Source: Corallochytrium limacisporum
Lineage: Eukaryota; Opisthokonta
Assembly (NCBI GenBank): GCA_002811645.1
Contig: PDIP01000019.1
Location: 104,774-167,591 of the forward strand
Length of the DNA stretch: 62,818 nucleotides
Direction of reading: 5' to 3'
Shown: in pieces, positions 42,882 through 53,036 of the stretch
Layout of the letters: each line of letters opens with the position of its first letter
Numbering within the stretch: position 1 is the first letter of the stretch
The notes under the pieces: generated by a model
Told to the model about the DNA's origin: nothing
Seen by the model: the letters and a program-made list of their open reading frames with translations, nothing else
The model's database searches: none
Translations under genes and position numbers: made by a program

Positions 42882-45647
42882 ATGGCGGGTTGCAGAATAG
42901 CTCGGAGTCTCTTGCTCTCCAGGCGATCACCTCTGGCGGCAACAGTATGGAGAGCTCAGGCAAGATCTGTGGCAAGCACGCCAGTGTATTGTTGGCCTCG
43001 GCCGGCTCGTTCTTCACGGAGCAATGGCCCGGCACGCGGTGGGACGCCCAGGAATGCGCACGGTACTTCTGAACCTGTTGAACTGAAGCCAGGGTCACTG
43101 GATTCAATAATGCCTGATATGCAGAAATTACTCCGGGGTGAGCTGAGAACTATTACTCCAGCTATGCAGCAGAAGATCGATGAGCTTAATCCTGATTTTG
43201 AGAAGTTGTTCACAGATCGTCCGGGGGACTCGAGAAATACAGACACTCGGCGCTCACAGCCGGGACGCAAACGCCGACGCCTTGCAAAACCTGCGGGACG
43301 GACAGAGGACATTGAGTCGATTGAGAGTGAAGTTATTCGGAATGGAGCGGAAACCTCTGTGCCCCAGGACATTCCCAAAAACCTCACTCTCAGGGACAAG
43401 TTAAAGGATCGGCTGGAGATTCATGAGGAAAAGGCTGCCATTCGACGGGCCAAGGCCCGGCGCGAAAGGATTGAGGAGGATCGAGGCATTAATGTTTATG
43501 AGGATGGCACACTAGCAACGCATCTAAGGCGTCGAGGCAAGCATTTGGACCATGAAATGACGAAGTTGGGCTTACCTTGGGAGTGGACGCAGAACATAAG
43601 CAACAAAAGCAAACGTCAATGGGCTAGAGCAGTTCGTGATGAGGTGCAGGAAAAGATTGAGAAAATGGGTGTCAAGGTCAACGTTAATAGCAGGCGTCGC
43701 TGGGCACCTCAGAAGAAGTTCAAGCTGTCAATGGTGAGTGAAGGAGATGCCAAGAAGATTGATGATCATGGCTTTTTTGTCGGCGAACAGGTCAGTCGCT
43801 TCCGCCAACGCATGCAAACCGCTATCGAGGATGCTCTTCACATTGCAGTCCCAAATCTTGGAAACCATGTGGTTGCAAGGTCTCTGGTGAGTGTTGTGGA
43901 CGTGCATGTGGACAAGAGTTTGACCCGGGCCCGGGTGCTCTACAGGCCGACGGTGGTTGAGTTAGAGGGAGATCTGGACGAATTGCAACGTCAACTTTTT
44001 ATGAACAGTAGCAAACTGAACAGTGCAGTGAGGAAGGCTACTGGCTTACAACGGATACCTCCTCTTGTGTTTGTGCCCGATATTAGTGAGGAAGAAATCG
44101 GTGAAGACTTTGATGAACACGAGGTTGAAGAGCATAGCGAGGATTTACAGATGTTTGCAGAGGAGCATGGGAGTGATGCTACGAAGAAAAGTAATGCTTA
44201 CGGTAGGCATCAAAAAGGAGGGGTCGTAAACAGTGGTGTTGGACAGTGTCGCCCCGACCACAGTGATGCCCAAACCATCCTGCCAACGGGCCGTTTGGAT
44301 CAGAAGCGCTTGTATGCCCGCTCTTCAAGTGCAGCGGATCCCGAATTGACTCGGCGAATAACTTTAGAAGTGGCCTCCGGAGTTTCGAAAGAGAAAGAAG
44401 GACAGAGCTGGCTCTCTCCAATTTCACTCTTCCGGGCCTGGCGACCTATGGTTGATCGCAAGCTAGCACGAATGACAAAAGAGCAGCGCGAAGGGAGGCA
44501 GACTGCGCATGATGAGCTAACTCGCTACTTCATGATCAACTTTATGGTGATGGCCGCAAAAGAGAGGAGCGACATTGCCCTTGAACATTACTTGGACGCT
44601 CACCTAGAACACCTCGATGACGAAACGATTCTAAATCTCTTTGACAAGAGTTTCAGTGGAGAGGAAAGAGCACAGATTGCCCACGATGCCAATGAAGCGG
44701 CAGACAAGAAAATAACCGAATTGGACATTCTGTTTGCAAGGGAAGATCGTGACACTTTTCCGCGAGTTAACTTTGTGATCGAAACAGAGAAAGATGAAGA
44801 CTCTGAAAAGAAACTGCAAGAAGCCAAGGAGAAACTAGCAATCCCCACCGATGAACCGACCTACCTCATGACTGTAGGGCAGTTGCAACTGTTCCTGCCG
44901 GTGGCACAAGTCTTAAAATACCAACCTTTTATTGAAGCTTATGATGCTCTGGAGGCCGAGGCCCGCAGATTCCTACTCGAACGCGCAAGGGAATTTAATC
45001 CTGACACGTACAAGAGGGTGAACATTAAGGCTAAGAAGGAACTGAACGCTCTGAAAAAGCTTGCGGAGTTCAAGCGGATCAATATCCCGACCAAGTTGCA
45101 GATTGAGAGGCACATATCCGAACAACTGGACAAACATGACACCAAGGGCAGTTCTCCTCTAGCTCCCTTAAGTGCCGGTCGCAGAAAGTTGGCCAGGTTT
45201 CGCAAACATGAGAGATCTCGGGAATCCAGAGACCGTGAAACTGATCTCTTTGGAGGGCTTGATGACAATGTGGTCTATGATCGGGATGCCCAACCAAGGT
45301 ACCGGGACGTCAATCCTCGGGCCGAGGCTGCAAAGGAAGACGCCGAAACCAGGGAGGTGCTTGCGTCCATCCGAGTCCGTGAGCGACTGCTGGTACCAGT
45401 AGCTAAGCAGGTGGAGTGTGAGGAGTATGTGAAAGCTGCTGATTTGGTCAAGGAATTCACTGAACGAATGTATTCTGCCCAATCATTGGACATAGAAGCT
45501 TTGAGTACTGCCAACGAACTCTTTGCGGGCCTGCATGCTGCAGAAGGAGCCCTAAAGGAGGCCTGTATCAAGGCCGGTGTAAGGCTGCCGTCAGATGCGG
45601 AATACCAGGCTGAGGTGGCTAAGGAAATGCGTGACAGAGAAAATTGA
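42882..45647 (+). CDS. Mitochondrial RbfA-like ribosome assembly factor with long extensions
   Basis: The product has 921 residues. The N-terminus MAGCRIARSLLLSRRSPLAA and following is a typical Arg-rich mitochondrial presequence. Residues about 304-402 match the KH-like RbfA fold. They run from SRFRQRMQTAIEDALH through VSVVDVHVDKSLTRARVLY, with the family's strand pattern (V-x-V-D-x-S-x-A-V-Y), to LNSAVRKATGLQRIPPLVFV. RbfA binds the small ribosomal subunit during 16S/12S rRNA maturation. Bacterial RbfA is about 130 residues; here ~300 residues precede it and ~500 follow. The flanks are charged and helical, with a coiled-coil-like stretch around 690-770 and another near 820-870. They have no known domain that I can name. 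It may therefore be a structural mitoribosomal protein or composite factor. It is convergent with NAXE (81-bp gap). Confidence 0.72.
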   Translation: MAGCRIARSLLLSRRSPLAATVWRAQARSVASTPVYCWPRPARSSRSNGPARGGTPRNAHGTSEPVELKPGSLDSIMPDMQKLLRGELRTITPAMQQKIDELNPDFEKLFTDRPGDSRNTDTRRSQPGRKRRRLAKPAGRTEDIESIESEVIRNGAETSVPQDIPKNLTLRDKLKDRLEIHEEKAAIRRAKARRERIEEDRGINVYEDGTLATHLRRRGKHLDHEMTKLGLPWEWTQNISNKSKRQWARAVRDEVQEKIEKMGVKVNVNSRRRWAPQKKFKLSMVSEGDAKKIDDHGFFVGEQVSRFRQRMQTAIEDALHIAVPNLGNHVVARSLVSVVDVHVDKSLTRARVLYRPTVVELEGDLDELQRQLFMNSSKLNSAVRKATGLQRIPPLVFVPDISEEEIGEDFDEHEVEEHSEDLQMFAEEHGSDATKKSNAYGRHQKGGVVNSGVGQCRPDHSDAQTILPTGRLDQKRLYARSSSAADPELTRRITLEVASGVSKEKEGQSWLSPISLFRAWRPMVDRKLARMTKEQREGRQTAHDELTRYFMINFMVMAAKERSDIALEHYLDAHLEHLDDETILNLFDKSFSGEERAQIAHDANEAADKKITELDILFAREDRDTFPRVNFVIETEKDEDSEKKLQEAKEKLAIPTDEPTYLMTVGQLQLFLPVAQVLKYQPFIEAYDALEAEARRFLLERAREFNPDTYKRVNIKAKKELNALKKLAEFKRINIPTKLQIERHISEQLDKHDTKGSSPLAPLSAGRRKLARFRKHERSRESRDRETDLFGGLDDNVVYDRDAQPRYRDVNPRAEAAKEDAETREVLASIRVRERLLVPVAKQVECEEYVKAADLVKEFTERMYSAQSLDIEALSTANELFAGLHAAEGALKEACIKAGVRLPSDAEYQAEVAKEMRDREN

Positions 45648-45697
45648 AGTCATCTCTACTGTGTTGGGAAGAAGAGGAGGATTCTTTAAGTACTTTA

Positions 45698-45703
45698 AAT
45701 AAA
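45698..45703 (+). terminator. Poly(A) signal candidate
   Basis: AATAAA lies 51 nt after the stop codon of the RbfA-like gene, inside the 81-bp convergent gap. Any cleavage site would fall in or next to the 3' end of NAXE. Confidence 0.45.
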
Positions 45704-45728
45704 ATCTACAATTATCAAAAGTCAAGCT

Positions 45729-46529
45729 CTACTGGCTGCCTGATAACAGAATGACATGGTCGTCGTTCGGGTACGGAGGTACATTCAGTCCGTATTTTGT
45801 GTTTAACTTCGGAGGAACAAAGCGTCCACCCAGGAAGTGTTGGCCAGTGAAGTGGACTGAACACCGTTTTGGTGCGGTAAGAGAAATCAGAGCGTCCGGC
45901 ATCCAATGCTTAGCCATGCCCGTCGGCCCGTCCTCAACGTTCCAGGCACTCGGCACATCCACTGCCAAAATCCTTGGTCTCAGATCAACAGGTGCCTCAT
46001 AGACAGCCTTCAACAGCGACGCAAAAGGCTCCCGGGGCTCACCCTTGAAGCTGAAACCAAATACCGCATCCATGACCACTCCGTAGTTACGGTACCAATT
46101 GTCCGGAAGTTTGGATTCCCTTGAGACCTTCACATCAGAGCCTTCACATTGTTTAATCAATCGACCAAAGAGTTCGCTCTTGCCTTCCTTGGGGTAGATC
46201 ACGTCCACTTGATGGCCATATTGTACCAGATGCCGAGCAGCGACCAGGCCATCACCACCGTTGTTGCCTGGACCTGCCAGGATCAACGTCCGCTTAGGAC
46301 CGTCCATGCAAAGTCTTGCTGCAGTAACTGCACAGCTCAGACCTGCGAGCTCCATCAGCTGATCCACACTGTAGCCGTACTCATTGAAGAGCTCCTGGTC
46401 GAGTCTTTGAGCTTCCTCCTGCCCGAGTTTCTTGATCTCCGTCATTGTGCTATTGCGTGCCGCTGATGATGTGGTGAGCTCCCTGCCGAATCGGTGAATA
46501 CGCTGGATTGTATGCCCTCGTATAGTCAT
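45729..46529 (-). CDS. NAXE: NAD(P)H-hydrate epimerase
   Basis: The 266-residue product interconverts the R and S forms of hydrated NADH and NADPH so that the dehydratase NAXD can repair them. The YjeF_N Rossmann-like core shows QLMELAGLSCA (57-67), GPGNNGGDGLVAARHL (86-101), DAVFGFSFKGEPREPF (154-169) and VDVPSAWNVEDGP (190-202), all family hallmarks. VDVPSAW replaces the more usual VDIPSGW. The first ~28 residues (TIRGHTIQRIHRFGRELTTSS) are basic and suggest mitochondrial targeting, as in mammals. A methionine at 29 (MTEIKKLGQEEAQ) could give a cytosolic form. There is no fused NAXD domain. Confidence 0.93.
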   Translation of the reverse strand: MTIRGHTIQRIHRFGRELTTSSAARNSTMTEIKKLGQEEAQRLDQELFNEYGYSVDQLMELAGLSCAVTAARLCMDGPKRTLILAGPGNNGGDGLVAARHLVQYGHQVDVIYPKEGKSELFGRLIKQCEGSDVKVSRESKLPDNWYRNYGVVMDAVFGFSFKGEPREPFASLLKAVYEAPVDLRPRILAVDVPSAWNVEDGPTGMAKHWMPDALISLTAPKRCSVHFTGQHFLGGRFVPPKLNTKYGLNVPPYPNDDHVILLSGSQ

Positions 46530-46601
46530 CGTCGTTTCCCTGGGTTTTTACATTGGCTGTATGCTAATGGTACGCTTCGACAGCAGCTCCAGATGAGACT
46601 T

Positions 46602-46607
46602 AAATAC
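46602..46607 (-). promoter_or_regulatory. GTATTT core-promoter candidate (NAXE)
   Basis: The minus strand reads TGAGTATTTAAGT (46598-46610), 73-78 nt upstream of the NAXE start. It shares the core AGTATTTAA with the element before the cis-prenyltransferase. Confidence 0.4.
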
Positions 46608-47062
46608 TCACCACATTCCACCCGGTTGCGTCATCTCTCCACCCTGCACATAGGCAGGATTCTCAAAATCGACGGCTCAATCTGATATGAATCTCAAAAG
46701 AGGGGCCCTGTTTTACGCTATGCTCTGTACTCTGACGGGAACGCCTGAGGCAAGGGGCCCCCGCTCACCCCCCCATCTTTCCGGCTTTGTTTTCGCTTCA
46801 GTGGCTGGTGCTGGGACCTCTTCTTAGTACCAGGGCCCCCTAGTTTGCGCGCGCCAAATTTTCGGGGGGGCGTCAAGAAGCGTGGCGGCTCCAGGGGAGC
46901 GCTGGGGGATCAGTTGCACGCAGGGGGTGAGAGGGGGAAGTGTGGCCAGGTGCTCGGTGAGATGTTGGTGTATACTCGTCGGAGAATCACTTTACTCTTT
47001 GCTGGGTTAAGCTTATTGGACTATCCCGTAGCCCATGAATTCTAATGCTGGAGATCAGCTGG

Positions 47063-47077
47063 TATAAATTTAATAAA
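47063..47077 (+). promoter_or_regulatory. TATA-like box (NUP93)
   Basis: TATAAATTTAATAAA lies 80-94 nt before the ATG at 47157, in the position where other genes here carry GTATTT. Confidence 0.45.
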
Positions 47078-47156
47078 CTGAGCGGCAACACACAAGCCTG
47101 ATACAGGGTGAATAGATCATACATACATCGTGCTTCTTCCTAGCCAACCTATCATC

Positions 47157-50100
47157 ATGTCCCTCTTCGGCGGTGGCGGTGGCCAACAGGGAGGCGCCTC
47201 CGGTGGAGGCTTTAGTTTCGGTAGTGCAGGAGGATCTACAGCGCAACAGCCCGGAGCGACTGGCACCAGCGGTGGCACCGGAGGAGGATTCTCATTTGCC
47301 TCCACAGCAGGACCAGCAACGGGACAACAGGGTGGTGCAGCCGCGGCCAGTGGTGGTTTCTCCTTTGGATCATCAACACAGTCCTCCACAACGCCACAGA
47401 AACCGGCTAGCACGGGACTCTCTTTCGGATTGGGCGGTAGCACTGGGGCAACACAACAGCAGCAGTCCACTGGCACCACTGGCGGTGGTTTCAGTTTTGG
47501 ATCTTCGACTACGGGCACTGGTACCACCGGCGCTACGGGGACTACGAGCCAGCAACAGAACGTGGGAACGACTGGAGGTGGTCTCAATATGAGCTTTGGA
47601 GCCAAGCCAGCGGACAGCACACAATCTGCCCAGGCTGCTGGTTCTGCGACGCCTCTGCTCTCTTTCGGTGGCAAGACAGGTGCTGCCCAGTCTCAGCAGC
47701 AGCAACAGCAACAGCTGCAGCAACGGCAACAGCCAGTGGCCAGTGGCCAAAACGCCGGAGCCCAGGGGCAGCAGCAGCAGCAGTCCGCCGTTGGCACCTC
47801 TTTACCTGACAAACAAACCTTCAAGCAGTCTAGCGGGCGGTACGGTCTGTCCGCTATGGACCTCGACCAGGACTTTGGCCTCGACCGTGTGGCCAAAGAG
47901 AGCGAGGAACTGTTTACTTCGGCTATATCTGGCGGTATGTCTTCGACCAAGGCTTTGCCTGGAGATGAAGTGCTGGGCTCTGCAAGTGCGGTACCGATCG
48001 TCATGGTCAATCGGACACCGATGCAACTGCAGAAGGAAACTGCTCAGCTTGGACGGCAGATTCAGACGCAGGCACAGGACGTTGGTAAGGCTGCAGTGAT
48101 GCTTGGTCGTGCAGACGTGTCCCTGGCACGTATGGGCCGCCAGTTGGCAGAGATTCAGAATCAACCTTTGCACACGCAGACACCCAAGTACGACACTGAC
48201 TTAGACGGCTACCTTAACCGCCTGCATGAAGAAATGATCATTCAGGCTCTGGAGTCCACCAAGCGTGACATTGCGGATCAGTTCATGCGTAGGCACATGA
48301 ACGCTGTGCGCCGGGAGTGGGATCGTGAAAAGAGTCAGAAGATTGGGACACTGAAAGAAGGTATGTTCGACAGGATCACATCGACGTCCATGATGGAACG
48401 TTCAGGACAGAAGTCCGGTACCCCTTATCCCGGCACGCCTCTGATGCTGTCTAGTCGCAATCGCACCAGTGCCTTTGGATCACCGACCTCGACCGCATCG
48501 CGGCAGGCGGCGTACAAGTCGCCAGTAGGCGTGATCACCTCGAAGCGTGGCCAGGACGTGGCCCTGGATCTGTCGGGCTATACATCGGCGACTTCTACGG
48601 TAGCTCGGTCCCAAGCTCTGGACTCTGTCCGTCTCGCCTACGCACGGGCTGTATATGATATGAACAGCGAAATCATCAAGACCGACAGCAGCAGACTTCC
48701 GTCGTCTTTCAATGTTCTCGGTGCCTTTGAGAAGGCCATGACCGATGCCAACCAGGGATTAGCTGCTAGTGATGCCATTGGTGGAGCAGAGTTCGAAATC
48801 AAGCGCTCAAGTGGCCGCTACTCGGAAATTGATGATACATGGAGTGCCCTACAGTGCGCTGTCGACGTGGGAGACCGTGTTGCAGGTGCGCGAGAGTTTC
48901 TGGAAGCCAAGTTCCTGGACTATGTCCGTGATTACGTGTCACGCAACCGTGCAAATGTAGACATGGGTCCCTCGGGTCAGGGTCCTACGGATGGCAAGTA
49001 CCTAGAAGCCTTTGTAGCTCTACTACGCAAGTTCCATGCACCGGCGGGTCAAATGATGGGTCACCATGGCCAGATCGTGGGAGGACAAAACCGTTACGAA
49101 GGACCGTGGTGCTTAATCTTCTATGCCATGCGGGCGGGTCTTTATGGTTATGCTCAGAGTGTGGCAGAGCACCATTCGGCTGTGGACACTAAGCTTTCTT
49201 GGGCCCTGGAATGGCTTCAGGTCCGTTCACGGAAACAGGAGATCTCAGAGAGCACAAAGAAAGCGATCCGCTTGGAGCTTGCCTCACCTGCGAGTGGGAG
49301 TGAACAGGAATTCAAACGGGCTGTGCTGAACATCGTCAGTGTCGTCGACACACAGAATATGCACCAGACTATCTGTACCAAGACCCAGGATTACCTATGG
49401 CTGAAGCTGTCCTTCCTGAGATCTGAAAAGAATACCGGAGACTATTCTTTGGCCGACCTGCAAAAGGAAGTCAACGATCGCGTCGACTCTGCCACGCAGA
49501 CACAGCATGGGGTCAAAGCTACCCTGATCTTCCAAATGTATCTCCTTTCTGGGCAGTACGAGAAGGCCATTGCGTTCCTGTGCTCGAAGATGCCCGATTT
49601 CTATGTAGATGGCGTCCACATGGCCATTGCCCTCTCACAGCTCGACATGCTGCACACAATCCGCGAGGACGATCCTCAGATGTTGCAGTACTCGAGTACT
49701 GGTGATGTGTCATTGAACTATCAACGCCTGCTGGTCGAGTACATTGGCATTGTCAGCCCTCGCCAGATTGAATTGGCGCTAGAGTACGCTGCAGTACTCT
49801 ACTACGTCAATCACGACCGCTTCGTGGAGGTACTCAAATCCATGGCTCTGCAGTCTAAGGAGTATGACTTCCTGTTCGGTACCCGCATTGCTGCTGATAA
49901 GGTACAAGAGGGACGTCTGTCAGAACGCTTTGGATCCATGCTGGACGGTGAGTCTCAGGGTGAGGAAGGAATTATTTTCCGACTGGCCATGGAATTCGAA
50001 CGCGAGGGCCACTTTGAGCAGGCTGTCGATCTCTACGTTCGTGCCGGTACCACACAGTCCTATGTTCAGGCTCTGCGCAATATTGTCATACAACTTGGAC

Positions 50101-50660
50101 AGTATCTCACCCGACGCATTGGCAATGCAGATCGCACGCGGTTTTACACCCTTGGTGTGAAGATCCACCAGACGTACCTCGAGTGGCGTCTTGGTGAGGT
50201 GCAAACGACTGAGGAATTCAGTGACTTGGAAAAGCTGTTGCACCTGACCATCTTCTTTGACTACTATTTCCTGGCCAAGCACCCGGGCTATCTACCCAGT
50301 GTGAACTTCGGTGAAGTGAATCTTGACACATACGAGGCGGCCCGGCGCGCGGTAGACAAGCTTGACGAACTCGAGGTCCTGCCTGTGACGATGCCTGAGG
50401 CTATGCGCAAGGCGGAACCCATCAAGGGAATGTCACGCAATGTCATTCGCGATCATCTATCCGACCTGATTGTGGCTTGTGTGGATTTGATCAAAATTCT
50501 CTATCAGGACCGCAACCGTCGTCCGCACTCTGGAGATTTTAGTGTCGGCGGTCTGAGGGAACGGGCGCGTGCTTTGAAGCTTTTCTGCACCATGGTCTCC
50601 CGCCTGATCAGCGCGGAGTGTTCCCAAGCGGTGTTGCACGTGGAGAGCAGTATCAACTAA
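47157..50660 (+). CDS. NUP93: Nup93/Nic96 nucleoporin with N-terminal FG repeats
   Basis: The product has 1167 residues. The first ~190 are Gly/Gln/Thr-rich and contain FG-type repeats (SLFGG, FSFGSAGG, FSFGSS, LSFGLGG, FSFGSST, MSFGAK, LLSFGGK) and a glutamine run. The remainder is the all-helical Nic96 scaffold, with YEGPWCLIFYAMRAGLYGYA (about 643-662), LALEYAAVLYYVNHD and AMEFEREGHFEQAVDLYVRAG. Nup93/Nic96 anchors the inner ring of the nuclear pore and links it to the Nsp1/Nup62 complex. Human and yeast homologues have no comparable FG domain, whereas some fungal homologues may. The coding frame is open from a GTG at 47130, but the first ATG is 47157 with A at -3. It is convergent with the helicase gene (99-bp gap). 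Confidence 0.86.
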   Translation: MSLFGGGGGQQGGASGGGFSFGSAGGSTAQQPGATGTSGGTGGGFSFASTAGPATGQQGGAAAASGGFSFGSSTQSSTTPQKPASTGLSFGLGGSTGATQQQQSTGTTGGGFSFGSSTTGTGTTGATGTTSQQQNVGTTGGGLNMSFGAKPADSTQSAQAAGSATPLLSFGGKTGAAQSQQQQQQQLQQRQQPVASGQNAGAQGQQQQQSAVGTSLPDKQTFKQSSGRYGLSAMDLDQDFGLDRVAKESEELFTSAISGGMSSTKALPGDEVLGSASAVPIVMVNRTPMQLQKETAQLGRQIQTQAQDVGKAAVMLGRADVSLARMGRQLAEIQNQPLHTQTPKYDTDLDGYLNRLHEEMIIQALESTKRDIADQFMRRHMNAVRREWDREKSQKIGTLKEGMFDRITSTSMMERSGQKSGTPYPGTPLMLSSRNRTSAFGSPTSTASRQAAYKSPVGVITSKRGQDVALDLSGYTSATSTVARSQALDSVRLAYARAVYDMNSEIIKTDSSRLPSSFNVLGAFEKAMTDANQGLAASDAIGGAEFEIKRSSGRYSEIDDTWSALQCAVDVGDRVAGAREFLEAKFLDYVRDYVSRNRANVDMGPSGQGPTDGKYLEAFVALLRKFHAPAGQMMGHHGQIVGGQNRYEGPWCLIFYAMRAGLYGYAQSVAEHHSAVDTKLSWALEWLQVRSRKQEISESTKKAIRLELASPASGSEQEFKRAVLNIVSVVDTQNMHQTICTKTQDYLWLKLSFLRSEKNTGDYSLADLQKEVNDRVDSATQTQHGVKATLIFQMYLLSGQYEKAIAFLCSKMPDFYVDGVHMAIALSQLDMLHTIREDDPQMLQYSSTGDVSLNYQRLLVEYIGIVSPRQIELALEYAAVLYYVNHDRFVEVLKSMALQSKEYDFLFGTRIAADKVQEGRLSERFGSMLDGESQGEEGIIFRLAMEFEREGHFEQAVDLYVRAGTTQSYVQALRNIVIQLGQYLTRRIGNADRTRFYTLGVKIHQTYLEWRLGEVQTTEEFSDLEKLLHLTIFFDYYFLAKHPGYLPSVNFGEVNLDTYEAARRAVDKLDELEVLPVTMPEAMRKAEPIKGMSRNVIRDHLSDLIVACVDLIKILYQDRNRRPHSGDFSVGGLRERARALKLFCTMVSRLISAECSQAVLHVESSIN

Positions 50661-50759
50661 AGAGCATTCAGACTCTTTTATCATATTACACATTTACACT
50701 CACAGAGTTCAAATAGCATCACTACCTCTTGCGACACCAAGAAGGGTTGCTACATCAAT

Positions 50760-53036
50760 TTAATCCTCCTCATACTCTTTAGTCGTAGACATGTCCTTGG
50801 CATTGGCATCATATTTGTTCGGTCTGGAAAATTGTTTCTTGCCGGATCCTCCTTTCCTCATAGCTCCATTGAGCTTAACACCCTTCATTTCCTGCAAGAC
50901 TTGCTTGGGTGATCGCCGGAGGGCGAAAGCCTTTGCAACATGACCCAGATGCAGCTTCTTGATATGGCAGATGGCCTTCATTTGCCGCGGGTAGGCACCG
51001 TATGAGCGGATGAAGGAAACGAATGCCTTATCACAAAGGTCACTGACCTCATCATTGCTTTGCACAAGTTCCTCACACGCAATCTGTAGATCATTGGCCA
51101 TGCGGTTGAATTGTGCATGGCCAAAAGCATCGGCCAGAACACCCTCTGCACTGCCCTTCTGCATTCCTGGGGTACTCACCTCCAAGGGCTGTGGGAAAAT
51201 CTTCTTGTCCCGCAGAGAAGTAATGTAGTCAGTTTCAGAAGGAAGCAGCATAATCAGGGATGCTCCTTTAGCATCCAATCGACCAGAGCGACCAACACGA
51301 TGGACGTAGCTCTCAATACTGTCGGGGATGCCGTACTGAATTACCCATGTCACTCCTTGAATATCCAAGCCTCGAGCGGCCACATCTGTACAGAACAAGA
51401 TCACGGATCGATTGTCTTTGCTTCTCAGACCCTTGTAGACCTGTGTCCGCTTTTTCTGGGGCATACTACCATGCAAACCGTACACGGCGACCTCATCCAG
51501 TACTGGTGCTCTTGACTGCTTGCTTGTCTTGGCCCTAGTAGCTGGTTTCTTGATCGAAGACAGTGCAAGCTCCAAAATATTGCGCTGCTGGTTTAAATCG
51601 AACCCTTCCACAGCATACTGTGTCAGAGAAGCCTCGTTGAATTGCTTTGCGAATCCGTCTGGATACTGCAACAAAGCAGTGAAGAAGTCAACCATTTCAC
51701 AGGTGCTGACAAACACAACGGCCTTACATGGGCTTCCGGGGTGCTGTTGTGCTTTCTTAACCTCATGCGCTAAGAAAGCAATCAAACTTGTCAACTTTAA
51801 CTTCGCAGGCACCACAGAGAATGACTGGCATAGTGAGGAAGGCACCTGGATGTTTCCATCGTCCGATTCAGCTTCGAGTGCTGCGGCTGTGTGCTCTGTC
51901 CCATTGTGTGGCTCCTTGAGTGCAGCATCTATGCGAGTAACGTTGTGACGAAGACCCAGAGAGGCCAGCTCCAGGACCTTCGACGGGAGTGTTGCTGAAA
52001 GCAGCAAGTTGGTACGAGAAGACCGATCCGACGGCAGTTTCTGCACAATCTCTTCAATGACCGGAGCAAATCCCATGTCACATAGCCGATCAGCCTCATC
52101 AAGCACAAAGAATCGCGTCCGATCCAGCAAAAGACTCTCTGTGTTCTTCATATGATCCAGTAATCTACCAGGAGTGGCAATAAGAATATTCACGCCTTTT
52201 CGCAACCGTGCCTTCTCACTCTTTCGGTTCTCTCCGCCGGTGAGACACCCAGGGACAATGCGCACTTCAGCGGTACATAGCGACATAGAAGTTTCGTAGA
52301 TTTGCAGCGCAAGCTCCCGGGTTGGTGCCAAAATTAAGGCGTGCAGTCCTGTTATGCGCTTAATTGGAGGTGTAATAGCCCTGAGATGCTCGAGAATTGG
52401 TAGTAGATATACTAATGTCTTGCCGGAACCCGTCGGAGATTTGATGATAAAGTCCGTCTCAAGGGCCCTCTCACCTTCAGGGATGGGCCTGAGCAAATGA
52501 GGCAATGCTTTACGTTGCACGACAGTCAAATATTTGGCAGCAAACTTCTTTTGAAGCACTCCTTGGACTCGATTACTCAATGGCAATTCTGTAAATGTTG
52601 TAACATCGCCTGTCCCACCTGATCCGAAAGCTTTGGTTGTCATACTCGTGTCCGCCTCGACAGCCTCAGGCATGACAATCTCGGGATTCTTAGTAAATAC
52701 TGAAGAAACTATGCCTTTCGACTTTTTTACTTCTCGGTGTGAGACGGGCGTCTCGACATCGACCTCAGCTAGACTAGAGAGCGGCCGCTTGGTACCTTTC
52801 TGCTCAGATGCTGACTGATCCCGCCGCCCATTTCTTTGACTACTGCTATTCTTACTGATTCCATTGCGGACAGTTCCGTTGCTGGCTCTTTTCGTTGGAT
52901 TGCCATGTGTTTGCTTACCAGCAAACGGGTTGATAAGGTCAAATGCAGACCCATCGGTCTTTCTCTTCTGCTTCTTGTTCGACGTTCTGGATTCAGAGCC
53001 GCCAATGTTCAATGTGAAATCGTCCTCATCCGTCAT
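50760..53036 (-). CDS. DBP7: DEAD-box RNA helicase, Dbp7/DDX31 type
   Basis: The product has 758 residues. A basic, Ser/Asn-rich N-terminus (1-145) precedes the helicase core: Q-motif glutamine in TVVQRKALPHLL, motif I SPTGSGKT (200-207), Ia PTRELA (238-243), TPGR (288-291), DEAD (313-316), SAT (347-349), ARGLD (554-558) and HRVGRSGR (579-586). The C-terminal extension FVSFIRSYGAYPRQ and IKKLHLGHVAKAFALR is the pattern shared by the Dbp7/DDX31 subgroup, which acts in early 60S ribosomal subunit assembly in the nucleolus. A poorly conserved insertion at about 460-512 sits between motifs III and IV. The C-terminus is basic and then acidic (KEYEED). It is divergent from the UNC80-like gene. Confidence 0.85.
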   Translation of the reverse strand: MTDEDDFTLNIGGSESRTSNKKQKRKTDGSAFDLINPFAGKQTHGNPTKRASNGTVRNGISKNSSSQRNGRRDQSASEQKGTKRPLSSLAEVDVETPVSHREVKKSKGIVSSVFTKNPEIVMPEAVEADTSMTTKAFGSGGTGDVTTFTELPLSNRVQGVLQKKFAAKYLTVVQRKALPHLLRPIPEGERALETDFIIKSPTGSGKTLVYLLPILEHLRAITPPIKRITGLHALILAPTRELALQIYETSMSLCTAEVRIVPGCLTGGENRKSEKARLRKGVNILIATPGRLLDHMKNTESLLLDRTRFFVLDEADRLCDMGFAPVIEEIVQKLPSDRSSRTNLLLSATLPSKVLELASLGLRHNVTRIDAALKEPHNGTEHTAAALEAESDDGNIQVPSSLCQSFSVVPAKLKLTSLIAFLAHEVKKAQQHPGSPCKAVVFVSTCEMVDFFTALLQYPDGFAKQFNEASLTQYAVEGFDLNQQRNILELALSSIKKPATRAKTSKQSRAPVLDEVAVYGLHGSMPQKKRTQVYKGLRSKDNRSVILFCTDVAARGLDIQGVTWVIQYGIPDSIESYVHRVGRSGRLDAKGASLIMLLPSETDYITSLRDKKIFPQPLEVSTPGMQKGSAEGVLADAFGHAQFNRMANDLQIACEELVQSNDEVSDLCDKAFVSFIRSYGAYPRQMKAICHIKKLHLGHVAKAFALRRSPKQVLQEMKGVKLNGAMRKGGSGKKQFSRPNKYDANAKDMSTTKEYEED

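Larger units (their letters stand above)
46530..47156. other. Divergent promoter region NAXE/NUP93
   Basis: The 627-bp spacer has G- and C-rich runs around 46750-46930, a GTATTT element toward NAXE and a TATA-like box toward NUP93. No gene is seen. Confidence 0.6.
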